A stretch of DNA of 64,000 bases, from the NCBI GenBank assembly GCA_030267125.1, contig JAJDJJ010000003.1, positions 1-64,000 of the forward strand. Direction: 5' to 3'. The stretch comes from Bacteroidales bacterium OttesenSCG-928-B11. GTDB lineage: Bacteria; Bacteroidota; Bacteroidia; Bacteroidales; WCHB1-69. Shown here piece after piece: positions 10,054-19,392 of this stretch. The notes under the pieces were generated by a model. It was not told where the DNA came from and did no database searches. It saw only the letters and a program-made list of their open reading frames with translations. The position numbers and the translations under genes are program-made. The first letter of the stretch is position 1, and every line of letters begins with the position of its first letter.

Positions 10054-11647
10054 AAATGAATCTGCCGAAAAATTGCGAGGCGGTTTTTACACGCCTGAAC
10101 CTATTGCCTCATTCATTCTGAAATGGGGAATTAATGGGAGTGTTGACTATGACATTTTAGAACCAAGTTGCGGCGATGGCGTTTTTTTAGAACAATTGCG
10201 AGAAAGTAATCATAGATTTAATTCCGTTACCGCTATTGAATTTGATGAAATTGAAGCCGAAAAGGCAGAACGTGTAAACTTGAATAACAAAACAGTTATT
10301 AATACCGATTTTCATTTATATTGCAACGAAACAATTCAGCGGTTTGACTTAATTGTTGGAAATCCGCCTTATATCCGCTATCAATATTTCGACAAAGACC
10401 AGCAAATAGAAGCAGATAAGATATTTAATCGGGCAAAATTAAAATATTCAAAACTTACTAATGCGTGGGTTTCTTTTGTTGTTGGTTCAAGTCTACTTCT
10501 CAAAGAAAAAGGGAAAATAGGATTTGTAATTCCTGCCGAACTGCTTCAGGTTTCTTATGCCCAACAACTACGTGAATTTTTAGGGCATTTTTACAACAAA
10601 ATCAATATTATCTCTTTTGAAAAATTGGTTTTTCCTGATATTCAACAGGAAGTTGTTCTTTTGCTTTGCGAGAAAAACGATAGCAATTCGCATTTAATTG
10701 AACACTTAGAACTAAGAAACGCTTCGGATTTAGCAAAATTAGATGTAAATAAGTTAAAAAGCCCAACCAAAAAGATTGATTTCAAATCTAAAAAATGGAC
10801 GTATTATTTTTTGGAACAGGAAGAAATTGATTTTTTGGAGAAAATAGCTTCTGATAAAAACATATCGACTATTGGGAAATATGCTGACGTAGAAGTTGGA
10901 ATTACGACAGGAGCAAATAATTATTTTACGGTTCCATACTCAATAGTGCAATTTTATCAACTTGAAGAATTTGCTAAACCGATGGTTGGCAGAAGCGTTC
11001 AAGTTAACAGCATTGTTTTTACTCAAAAAGATTGGCAGAAAAATGTACAAAGTGAAGCGAAAGCTAATTTATTGGTATTTCCTCCAAAAGAGCAACTGAA
11101 TGGGCGCTTGGGAGTTAAAAGTTATTTGGAATATGGTGAATCTGTCGGGATAAACAAAGGTTACAAAACAGGTATTCGCGATGATTGGTTTGTGATTCCA
11201 TCTATAAAATTATCTGAAGCATTATTTATCCGTAGAAATAATTTGTTCCCTCGTTTGATTTTAAACGAAGCAGGAGCCTACACAACAGATACCATGCACA
11301 GAGTATTTATAAAAGAGCAAACAAATAAGTATGCTTTTATTGCCAGTTTTTATAATTCCCTCTCTTTAGCATTTTCCGAAATTGTAGGAAGAAGCTATGG
11401 CGGCGGCGTCCTCGAATTGATGCCAAGCGAAGCAGAAAAAATCCTTCTTCCCTATTGTGCAGAAAATGAAGAATTGCTTTCTGTCATTGACGGAATGATG
11501 CGTAAAAAGAAAAACATTGATGAAATATTGAAAATCACTAACGATGAGATTCTGAAACATGGATACGGATTTTCGGATAAAGAGATAAAATTTGCGGATA
11601 GTATTTGGAAAAAGCTGTCAGCAAGAAGGTTGAATAGGAATAAATAG
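10040..11647 (+). CDS. Companion N6-adenine DNA methyltransferase (Eco57I/TaqI family)
   Basis: Motif I ILEPSCGDGVFLEQL, motif IV NPPYIRYQYF; overlaps the upstream R-M gene. Confidence 0.88.
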   Translation: MKLIKNESAEKLRGGFYTPEPIASFILKWGINGSVDYDILEPSCGDGVFLEQLRESNHRFNSVTAIEFDEIEAEKAERVNLNNKTVINTDFHLYCNETIQRFDLIVGNPPYIRYQYFDKDQQIEADKIFNRAKLKYSKLTNAWVSFVVGSSLLLKEKGKIGFVIPAELLQVSYAQQLREFLGHFYNKINIISFEKLVFPDIQQEVVLLLCEKNDSNSHLIEHLELRNASDLAKLDVNKLKSPTKKIDFKSKKWTYYFLEQEEIDFLEKIASDKNISTIGKYADVEVGITTGANNYFTVPYSIVQFYQLEEFAKPMVGRSVQVNSIVFTQKDWQKNVQSEAKANLLVFPPKEQLNGRLGVKSYLEYGESVGINKGYKTGIRDDWFVIPSIKLSEALFIRRNNLFPRLILNEAGAYTTDTMHRVFIKEQTNKYAFIASFYNSLSLAFSEIVGRSYGGGVLELMPSEAEKILLPYCAENEELLSVIDGMMRKKKNIDEILKITNDEILKHGYGFSDKEIKFADSIWKKLSARRLNRNK

Positions 11648-11657
11648 AAATAATAAT

Positions 11658-11894
11658 ATGATATCACGCGATCCATCAGAGTACATACGAGGTATTCAAC
11701 AAATTTTAGTTTCGGACAAAAAGAAGATTGGTTTTCTTTTTGGAGCAGGGAGCTCTTTAGCTCGGAAAAATGAGAAATCACTTACCGTTCCTGCAATTGG
11801 TAAAATGACAGCAGAAATTGTTGAAGATATCAGTAAAATGGTTTATGAGTTGTATGGATTGATGGAGGAGGAAATAAGAATAATAACAAGTTAA
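11658..11894 (+). pseudogene. Chimeric fragment: SIR2-like N-terminus joined to a TaqI-type methylase C-terminal tail
   Basis: KKKIGFLFGAGSSLA...LTVPAIGKMT (SIR2 nucleotide-binding start), then KMVYELYGLMEEEIRII, typical of N6-MTase/type IIG C-termini; only 78 aa. Confidence 0.6.
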
Positions 11895-11908
11895 AATCAT
11901 AAAATATT

Positions 11909-13939
11909 ATGCAACAATCAATCAATATCCTAAATTATATTAAAAGCATAAAGATAAATCCCGACGAATATTTATTGCCGTTGCTTGAAGTTGTTGTAAA
12001 TGCTATTCAAAGCATTGAAGACAAAACAGACAATGAAAAAGGACAAATATCAATAAAAGCAATTCGGTCTCCTCTACAAACAATAGAATTTGAAGATGAG
12101 CTTCCTTATAATCCTATAATTGGTTTCGAAGTTTATGATAATGGTGTTGGTTTTATTCAAAGCAGATTTAGTGCTTTTGGAGATGCTTTTACTGATTTTA
12201 ACGCAAAAAAAGGCTGTAAAGGTATTGGAAGATATACAGTTCTTGCTTGCTTTGGAAGTATGGAGGTAAATAGTACTTTTTTTGAAAATGGGAAATGGTA
12301 TAATCGAGCATTTCGATTTGATAACGCAAAGGAAAATAATGGCAATATAAAGGAGACTGACACACAAATATTGAAAACAAAAATTAGTTTGAATAATTAT
12401 AAAAAAGAGTTTATTAGTTATATTACCAAAAATAAAATAGAATTAATTGATATTGCAGAAAATATTATACAGCATTGCTTGTTGTATTTTATCGAAGATG
12501 CAATGCCTGCTATAAAATTATACGATGAGGGGACAAGTAAAAATCCGATTTTTTTAAATGATATTTATCGTAATGTGATAAAATTTGACAGAGAACCTGC
12601 ACAATTAAAAATAGATAATATTGATTCGATTTTCAATTTAAATTATCTCAAAAACTATTCTAATAAAGCACATTCTTTTCATTTATGTGCAAATAAAAGA
12701 GAAGTCGGAAAAAAAACAAATATGTCAAATTTTATCCCTTCATTTGTACAGAGTTTAATTGATGAACAACAAAAGAAATATTATTTATCTATTTATGTAA
12801 CAGGCGACTTTCTTGATGAAAAAGCGAATAATCAAAGAAATGAATTTTCTGTTCCTTTAAAAAAGGAACAGAAAACTGATTTTGACGAAATTTGTCTTAG
12901 TGAACTTTTTGATAATCTGTCGGATAATGTAAGACAAACATATTCTAACTTTATAGAAACAGCAGATAAAGAAAAAAATGAAAGAATACGAAATTACATA
13001 TTAAATGGAAAAACGCCTCGATTAGCATACAAACACTTGCTTAATGTGTCAAATATATTTGATGATATTTACGCAAACATATCAGATGAACGATTAGAAG
13101 CAGAATTAGCTAAAAAGGTTTTTCAATTAGAGCAAAAACGAACAAAGGCGTTTAATAAAGCATTTAATAAAAAGAAGTATGATAAAGAAGAATTTGGTAA
13201 GATTCTTACAGAAGTTTTGCGAGAAGAAGCGGCTTTTTCGCAAGACAAATTAGCCGATTTAATGGTGCGTCGAAAATCTGTAATCAAACTTTTTAAACAA
13301 TATTTGGAATGGCGTAGTGAAGAAAATTATATGTTGGAAGAAGATTTACATAATATAATTTTCACAATGGGAGCAGAGACCGATACAATGCCAATAGACT
13401 ATCATAATTTGTGGCTGTTAGATGAGCGACTTACATTTTATCGCCGTACCAACTCGGATAAGCAATTACGAACAAACAAAGATTTTGATGTGAATAGTCA
13501 AAAAGAACCTGACCTATTGATTTATGATTTCCCATGGGCTTATTCAGATAATCCGAACAATGTTAATTCATTAGTTCTTTTCGAGTTTAAACGACCTGGG
13601 AGAGATATGAATACTACTAAGGATAAAAAATTAGATTCCCAAGTAGAGGGCTATTTTGAGAAATTAATGGAAAGTAAAGCAACAAATGAAAAAGGGCGAA
13701 TTTTAAATGTTCAAGACAATACGGCTAAATTTGGTTATGTTATTTGTGAATTACACAAAGAGTTAGAAGAATATAACATAAAGTATAATTATTTTAAGAA
13801 AACACCTTATGGAACTTTATATAAAATAAACCCAGAATTAAATATGTATATTGAAGTTATGTCTTATCAAACAATGGTTGATTTTGCAGAAAAAAGACAT
13901 GATGCATTTTTCCAGGCATTAGGCATTCATAATTTATGA
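11909..13939 (+). CDS. GHKL ATPase with C-terminal PD-(D/E)XK-like nuclease domain
   Basis: N box EVVVNAIQSIED, G1 DNGVGF, G2 GCKGIGR; C-terminal EPDLLIYDF...SLVLFEFKRPGRD. Confidence 0.8.
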   Translation: MQQSINILNYIKSIKINPDEYLLPLLEVVVNAIQSIEDKTDNEKGQISIKAIRSPLQTIEFEDELPYNPIIGFEVYDNGVGFIQSRFSAFGDAFTDFNAKKGCKGIGRYTVLACFGSMEVNSTFFENGKWYNRAFRFDNAKENNGNIKETDTQILKTKISLNNYKKEFISYITKNKIELIDIAENIIQHCLLYFIEDAMPAIKLYDEGTSKNPIFLNDIYRNVIKFDREPAQLKIDNIDSIFNLNYLKNYSNKAHSFHLCANKREVGKKTNMSNFIPSFVQSLIDEQQKKYYLSIYVTGDFLDEKANNQRNEFSVPLKKEQKTDFDEICLSELFDNLSDNVRQTYSNFIETADKEKNERIRNYILNGKTPRLAYKHLLNVSNIFDDIYANISDERLEAELAKKVFQLEQKRTKAFNKAFNKKKYDKEEFGKILTEVLREEAAFSQDKLADLMVRRKSVIKLFKQYLEWRSEENYMLEEDLHNIIFTMGAETDTMPIDYHNLWLLDERLTFYRRTNSDKQLRTNKDFDVNSQKEPDLLIYDFPWAYSDNPNNVNSLVLFEFKRPGRDMNTTKDKKLDSQVEGYFEKLMESKATNEKGRILNVQDNTAKFGYVICELHKELEEYNIKYNYFKKTPYGTLYKINPELNMYIEVMSYQTMVDFAEKRHDAFFQALGIHNL

Positions 13940-14034
13940 AAGCATTTACAGTAACTGTCAATATAACAGTGACATGATGAGAAAGGAAAATATTACACGG
14001 TGTGTTTTAAGGAAGAAAGTTAGAATCAAAAAAC

Positions 14035-15153
14035 ATGACAACCCATTTCGACGAATATATCCGCCAAGGCGAACCCTCGCAGAGGGAGAAAAGTCAAATT
14101 TGGCAAATTGCGATTGGCCTACAGCAGGTTGATGGCTTAACGCCGTCTGCTTATCTCATTGAAACGGCGAAACAGAATATTGAAGGCGATATCACTATTG
14201 AAGAGGTAAAATATCGTATTGACAGCTATTATAAGCAACAGACAAATAGAAAAACTATCGATGACAATCGTACCGAAGAGGCTGATAAGGTTTCGGCAAA
14301 CATTACCGAGATATTATCGGAAAAGACCTTTACGCTCAGCCTTACAGAACTTCTATCTATTCACAAACGTTTATTTGCCGGCGTTGAAAATATTCAGGTA
14401 AAAGTGGGCAAAATTCGTGATTACAATATCACTAAAAACGAATGGGTGCTGAACGGGAAAACCGTTTTTTATGCCTCTTATGATACGATAAATGCAACTC
14501 TCAATTACGATTTTTCGCAAGAAAAAAAGTTTGATTATAAGGGACTTTCAAAAAGAGAAATAATAGAACATATTGCAAATTTTATTTCGGGATTATGGCA
14601 AATTCATGCTTTTGGAGAGGGGAACACACGTACAATAGCTGTTTTCAGCATTAAATACCTGCGCACATTTGGCTTTGAAATCGAAAACGATATGTTTGCA
14701 AGGCATTCGTGGTATTTTCGAAACGCTCTTGTTCGTGCAAACTACAATGACTACGAACATAATATTTATGCCACTTCAGAATATTTAATGCTATTCTTTG
14801 GCAATCTGTTGCTTGGAGAAAATAACGAATTAAAGAACAGATATTTGCGGATTGACTTAAACGCTAAAATTACAACTGAACCGAAGGAACAAAATCTCAT
14901 AAATACAGGTGGTCAGAAAGAATTGTTGGGTGGTCAGAAAAAGTGGTCAGAAAAAGTGGTCAGATTACTTGAACTTATTGCTGAAAAACCAACCATTACC
15001 CGGAAAGAGCTTTCGGAAGCATTGCAAATCAACCCTTCTGCTGTGCAAAAACATATAGAAAAATTAAAAGAACAAAAAATTATTTCTCGTGTCGGATCGG
15101 ATAAAAAAGGAAGTTGGGTAATCACATCAAAAGAAAATAGAGACAATGAATAG
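14035..15153 (+). CDS. Fic-family protein with C-terminal winged-helix domain
   Basis: Fic motif IHAFGEGNTRT; C-terminal TRKELSEALQINPSAVQKHIEKLKEQKIISRVGSDKKGSWVI. Confidence 0.9.
   Translation: MTTHFDEYIRQGEPSQREKSQIWQIAIGLQQVDGLTPSAYLIETAKQNIEGDITIEEVKYRIDSYYKQQTNRKTIDDNRTEEADKVSANITEILSEKTFTLSLTELLSIHKRLFAGVENIQVKVGKIRDYNITKNEWVLNGKTVFYASYDTINATLNYDFSQEKKFDYKGLSKREIIEHIANFISGLWQIHAFGEGNTRTIAVFSIKYLRTFGFEIENDMFARHSWYFRNALVRANYNDYEHNIYATSEYLMLFFGNLLLGENNELKNRYLRIDLNAKITTEPKEQNLINTGGQKELLGGQKKWSEKVVRLLELIAEKPTITRKELSEALQINPSAVQKHIEKLKEQKIISRVGSDKKGSWVITSKENRDNE
14930..14966 (+). repeat. 13-bp direct repeat inside fic
   Basis: GTGGTCAGAAAAA at 14930-14942 and 14943-14955, then partial copy GTGGTCAGA at 14956; an outlying GTGGTCAGAAA at 14909. 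Confidence 0.8.
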
Positions 15154-15844
15154 TAATAGAAAAATAACAATCATCGCTTTTGACGCAGACGACACTTTAT
15201 GGGTGAACGAACCCTATTTTCAGGAAGCTGAAAAACAGTTTTGTATTTTGCTTGAGAATTATCATTCGCCGCAAATTGTTTCGCAAGAACTTTTTAAAAC
15301 CGAAATGAAGAATCTGCATTCTTACGGATTTGGAATTAAAGGCTTTATACTGTGCATGATTGAAACCGCAAACAGAGTTTCCAACAAAACGGTATCATCG
15401 GATATCATCGATAAAATCATTGAAATCGGTCACGAATTATTACAGAAGCCGATTGAACTTCTCCACGGCGTTCAAGAAACATTGGACGCTTTAAACGGAA
15501 ATTATAAATTAGTAGTTGCCACAAAAGGCGATTTATTAGACCAAGAGAGAAAACTTAAAAAATCGGGATTGGAGCATTATTTCCACCACATTGAAATTAT
15601 GAGCGACAAGAAAGTCAGCGATTACCAAAAGTTGCTTAAACATTTGGACTGCCAACCCGAAAACTTTTTAATGTTGGGCAATTCGATTAAGTCGGATATC
15701 GTACCTGTCTTGGAGTTAGGAGCTTACAGTGCCCACATTCCTTATCATGTAACGTGGACGCACGAACAACAAGAAGATGAACTTAAACACGAGAAATTTA
15801 TTCAATTACAATCAATTGATGAGATATTGAGTTATTTGAGATAG
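15146..15844 (+). CDS. HAD-superfamily hydrolase
   Basis: Motif I FDADDTLW, VATKGD, and MLGNSIKSDIVPVLELGAYSAHIPY. Confidence 0.88.
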   Translation: MNSNRKITIIAFDADDTLWVNEPYFQEAEKQFCILLENYHSPQIVSQELFKTEMKNLHSYGFGIKGFILCMIETANRVSNKTVSSDIIDKIIEIGHELLQKPIELLHGVQETLDALNGNYKLVVATKGDLLDQERKLKKSGLEHYFHHIEIMSDKKVSDYQKLLKHLDCQPENFLMLGNSIKSDIVPVLELGAYSAHIPYHVTWTHEQQEDELKHEKFIQLQSIDEILSYLR

Positions 15845-15848
15845 AAAT

Positions 15849-15905
15849 ATGATAATACGAAGTGTAAAAAAGGAAGATTTAGAATCACTAAAAGCGGTTG
15901 TCAGC
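15849..15905 (+). pseudogene. Truncated N-terminus of a GNAT acetyltransferase
   Basis: MIIRSVKKEDLESLKAVVS is a typical GNAT N-terminus and runs directly into a lipoprotein signal peptide. Confidence 0.5.
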
Positions 15906-16379
15906 ATGAAATTAAAAAAAGCAGCTCTATTTTTGTCAATTTTAATTGTAATCCAAAGCTGTGGTATTACATATAAAAGTTCAGAATTATTTCAAGACAA
16001 AGAATCAGAAGAATTATTTAAACAAGCTCAATCTTATCAAAATAAAGGGCAACTTGACTCCGCTTTAGTGTACTTTGATAAAGCCGATAGCTTGGCGCCA
16101 AATACCGCACTAATTTTACATGAAAGAGGTCTATTAAAAAGTAATATTGGCAAATATGATGACGCTCTTTGTGACATAAACAAATCCATAGAATTGACGA
16201 CAGACCAACGACACAAGGAGATTCGAATATCAAATAGAGCACTGATACACATGGAGATGGGTAATATGACCGAAGCATGTGACGATTGGAGAAACTCAGG
16301 AAAATGGGGAAAAACAATAAACACATATTCATTTACTCGAGGTGCTGTTTGGCTTGGAGAGAAACAATATAAAAAGTAG
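15906..16379 (+). CDS. TPR-repeat lipoprotein (start corrected to internal ATG)
   Basis: MKLKKAALFLSILIVIQSCG signal/lipobox then TPRs (AQSYQNKGQLDSALVYFDKADSLAP). Confidence 0.72.
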   Translation: MKLKKAALFLSILIVIQSCGITYKSSELFQDKESEELFKQAQSYQNKGQLDSALVYFDKADSLAPNTALILHERGLLKSNIGKYDDALCDINKSIELTTDQRHKEIRISNRALIHMEMGNMTEACDDWRNSGKWGKTINTYSFTRGAVWLGEKQYKK

Positions 16380-16416
16380 ATTTATCATATAACATAAAGC
16401 ATTTAAGAAACGAAAA

Positions 16417-17292
16417 ATGAACAATATACTGATAACTGGAGCCACAGGAAATATAGGATTTGAAGTAATCCGATTTTTAACAAAAATTGATTCCCCGAAT
16501 AAGATTATAGTCGGAGTCCGAAATATTGAGAAAGCAAAAAAGAGTTTTACGAAATTTCCCGATTTAGATTATACACACTTTGATTTTGAAGACTTTAACA
16601 CGTTTGATAATGCTCTAAACGAGATAGATACCTTGTTTTTATTGCGACCACCACATATATCAGATGTTGATTCATTTTTCAAGCCCTTGATTTTAAAAAT
16701 CAAAGAAAAAAACATAAAACAAGTGGTTTTTCTATCGGTTCAGGGAGCAGAGAAAAGCAAAGTGATTCCGCATCATAAAATCGAACAATTAATAATAGAA
16801 AATGGATTGGATTTCATTTTCCTTCGACCAAGTTATTTCATGCAAAATCTGACCACAACTCTGATTGGAGATATTAAAACGAAGCGTGAGATCATTTTAC
16901 CCGCCGGGAAAGCAAAATTTAACTGGATTGATATAGAAAATATTGGAGAAGTTGCCGCAATTCTACTTGACAATTTCGGAGATTATAAAAACAATGCCTT
17001 CGAAATTACCGGATTGGAGAACGAAAGTTTTGAGAAAGTTACGGAGTTGATTAATAATACGATCGACAATCCGATTACATATCGGAATGTTAATCCATTT
17101 CATTTTTTTAGGATTAAAAAGCGAGAAGGAGTGGAAAAAGGGATGATTTTCGTAATGATTTTCCTTCACATTCTACCTCGATTTCAAAAAGAACCGATGA
17201 TTTCGGATTTTTATGAACGATTAACGGGCAAAAAACCGACTGATTTAAAAACATTTATAGAGAGGGAGAAGAAACAATTTGAAAGACAATAA
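16417..17292 (+). CDS. NmrA-like NAD(P)-binding Rossmann-fold protein
   Basis: ILITGATGNIGFEVIRFL; FLSVQGAEKSKVIPHHKIEQLI. Confidence 0.88.
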   Translation: MNNILITGATGNIGFEVIRFLTKIDSPNKIIVGVRNIEKAKKSFTKFPDLDYTHFDFEDFNTFDNALNEIDTLFLLRPPHISDVDSFFKPLILKIKEKNIKQVVFLSVQGAEKSKVIPHHKIEQLIIENGLDFIFLRPSYFMQNLTTTLIGDIKTKREIILPAGKAKFNWIDIENIGEVAAILLDNFGDYKNNAFEITGLENESFEKVTELINNTIDNPITYRNVNPFHFFRIKKREGVEKGMIFVMIFLHILPRFQKEPMISDFYERLTGKKPTDLKTFIEREKKQFERQ

Positions 17293-17377
17293 AATTCAAT
17301 ATAGATAAAAACAATATCAAACATGTTCATGGTTGTTCCCAATTTTGTGACCCATGTATTGTATATTTTCAACTCTC

Positions 17378-17547
17378 CACTCTTCTTTTAGAAAGAACTT
17401 CCGCAGTCACACTTATTATCATTGTGATAAGAAACAAAATACAACCCAGCAAAAACAACGATTGATAATGTGCTCTGCCGGCAGGAGCTTCGCCCAATTC
17501 TGCGGCAATAGTCGCCGGAATAGTTCGCACGGGTTGGAAAAGGGAAT
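17378..17547 (-). pseudogene. Decayed duplicate of the 3' end of pstC
   Basis: 17381-17545 is nearly identical to 18061-18225 (3' end of pstC), roughly 11 mismatches by eye, then diverges abruptly. Confidence 0.88.
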
Positions 17548-17599
17548 GTTGGATTATTTGTCAAAAATTTCCAACTGTTATTAAATGACGAATAAATTG

Positions 17600-17642
17600 G
17601 GGAAATAAACCAATGAGTCCTATTTCGGAAACTATTTTGTTA
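17600..17642 (-). pseudogene. Decayed fragment of a pstS 3' end
   Basis: Minus-strand translation NKIVSEIGLIGLFP matches PstS C-terminus QKIVSEIGFIGK. Confidence 0.65.
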
Positions 17643-17689
17643 CAATAAATTCATCTTTTCCCATTGATATTATCCCCCCGTTGGGAATG

Positions 17690-17880
17690 GAGCGTTAGGT
17701 GCTAATCCCGTAGGGATTTAAGCTTGGTAGAAAACATGACACAGCAATGATTTGCATACCGTAGGTATGCCACCTTTTCGAAGATTTTGTTGCATACCTA
17801 CGGCATGCGGTGCTCGGTTGTCGAATGGTTTTCTACCAAGCTTTCATGCCTACGGCATGTCTTCTATCAAACTTTCGACA
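17690..17880. repeat. Complex nested palindromic intergenic repeat (REP-like)
   Basis: AAGCTTGGTAGAAAAC (17720-17735) and GTTTTCTACCAAGCTT (17828-17843), 16-bp perfect inverted arms enclosing GCATACCGTAGGTATGC / GCATACCTACGGCATGC. Confidence 0.85.
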
Positions 17881-17949
17881 CACCTCTTTTACGGAATATT
17901 TATTTGACGAGCATTCGTTTTTTATATCGAACTCGGGTTAATAATAAAA

Positions 17950-17977
17950 AAAACTACAAGATATTTCCTGTAGTTTT
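17950..17977. terminator. Rho-independent terminator
   Basis: AAAACTACA...TGTAGTTTT stem. Confidence 0.6.
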
Positions 17978-18049
17978 CATTTACACATTCTTTCGGACAG
18001 TGTCAAACGACATGCAACTTTATTTGCAAAAGCAAAATAAATACCATTT

Positions 18050-19363
18050 TTAACTCTCAACTCTTCTTTTAGAAAGAATCTCCGCCGTCACGCTTATTAT
18101 CATTGTGATAAGAAACAAAATACAACCGAGTAGAAATAAGGATTGATAATGTGCTCCGCCGGCAGGAGCTTCGCCCAATTCTGCGGCAATAGTCGCCGGA
18201 ATAGTTCGCACGGGTTGGAAAAGCGAATGGGGAATGACAGCAGCGTTTCCCGTAACCATCAATACCGCCATTGTCTCGCCGATTGCTCGTCCGATTCCCA
18301 ACACCACAGCTGTAGAAATTCCCGAAGCGGCGTATGGAATAACCACTTTATAGACCGTTTGCCATTTGGTGGCAGCGAGGGCTAAACTTGCTTCACGCAT
18401 ACTCCGCGGCGTATTTCGCATCGAATCTTCCGCAACGGTAATAATGGTCGGCAATGCCATAATCGCTAAAATCAGACTTCCGGCAAAGGCGGTTTCCCCA
18501 ACAGGGATATCGAAAATCTTTTGGATCAGAGGAACAATAACGACCAATCCGAAAAATCCGTAAACTACCGAAGGAATCCCTGCCAAAAGTTCAATCGTAG
18601 GTTTCATGATTTTCCGAATGCGTTCACTCGCCAATTCCGAAAGATAAATTGCGACACCCAAACCTAAAGGAAGTGCTATCAATATAGCGAAAATACTGAC
18701 CAACAACGTTCCTGCGATAAGCGGCAATATGCCGAATTGAGCCGAAGGAGTTGAGGTGGGCAACCACTCTTTTCCTCCAAAGAAATCGGATATGCTAATA
18801 TTTTCCGAAGGCAAAATCTTTACATTCGGATTTTCCGTTGGAAGATATTCTTCGGGGATATATGCAATAATTCCTTGATTTTGAGTAATAACTTCTCCTA
18901 ATTTTTCAGGAAGTAATTCGTAATTTTCTCCGAATTCCTCTTCATCATAAAGTGAAAAGATATCTTCAAAATGAAACAGCTCTATTAGAAATGGAGAATT
19001 GAGAGTGGAGAATTGAGAATTATCTTCTTCATTCTCCATTCTCAATTCTCCATTCTCAACTTTCCATTGAGTGATTTCCCCGTCAAAAATTTCTTTGATT
19101 TGAAAGGAAGTTAACTGTTCAATATTATTAGAGGCATTGACACAAAGCGCATACCCTTTTTCAACAGCCGGACTTTTAAATAATCCAAATCCTTCTTTGA
19201 ACAGAAAAATGACAATTAATAAAATCGCAAGGCTTGTAATGCCGCCACTGAGAGTAAGTGCTATTCTGGCTAAACGCTCTGTTAATTGAGAATGGAAAAT
19301 TGAGAATGGAGAATGCTTGTTGCTCTTCTTTTTGTGATTATAATTTTTCGAACTTAATTTCAT
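18050..19363 (-). CDS. pstC: Phosphate ABC transporter permease PstC, with in-frame repeat-derived insertions
   Basis: Permease signatures YLSELASERIRKIMKPTIELLAGIPSVVYGFFGLVVI, EASLALAATKWQTVYKVVIPYAASGI; adjacent to pstS. Confidence 0.92.
   Translation of the reverse strand: MKLSSKNYNHKKKSNKHSPFSIFHSQLTERLARIALTLSGGITSLAILLIVIFLFKEGFGLFKSPAVEKGYALCVNASNNIEQLTSFQIKEIFDGEITQWKVENGELRMENEEDNSQFSTLNSPFLIELFHFEDIFSLYDEEEFGENYELLPEKLGEVITQNQGIIAYIPEEYLPTENPNVKILPSENISISDFFGGKEWLPTSTPSAQFGILPLIAGTLLVSIFAILIALPLGLGVAIYLSELASERIRKIMKPTIELLAGIPSVVYGFFGLVVIVPLIQKIFDIPVGETAFAGSLILAIMALPTIITVAEDSMRNTPRSMREASLALAATKWQTVYKVVIPYAASGISTAVVLGIGRAIGETMAVLMVTGNAAVIPHSLFQPVRTIPATIAAELGEAPAGGAHYQSLFLLGCILFLITMIISVTAEILSKRRVES
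18988..19069. repeat. GAATTGAGAATGGAGAATT-type repeat as an inverted pair inside pstC
   Basis: aaatggagaattgagagtggagaattgagaat...attctccattctcaattctccattctcaac. Confidence 0.85.
19281..19319. repeat. Same repeat family in the pstC 5' coding region
   Basis: gttaattgagaatggaaaattgagaatggagaatgc. Confidence 0.8.
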
Positions 19364-19392
19364 GCTCTAACTACTTTACATATTAAAACTGT

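Noticed and set aside
17354-17584. Plus-strand 76-aa ORF and its near-twin at 18143-18385
   Set aside because: Both are antisense readings of the pstC 3' end and its decayed duplicate, not genes.
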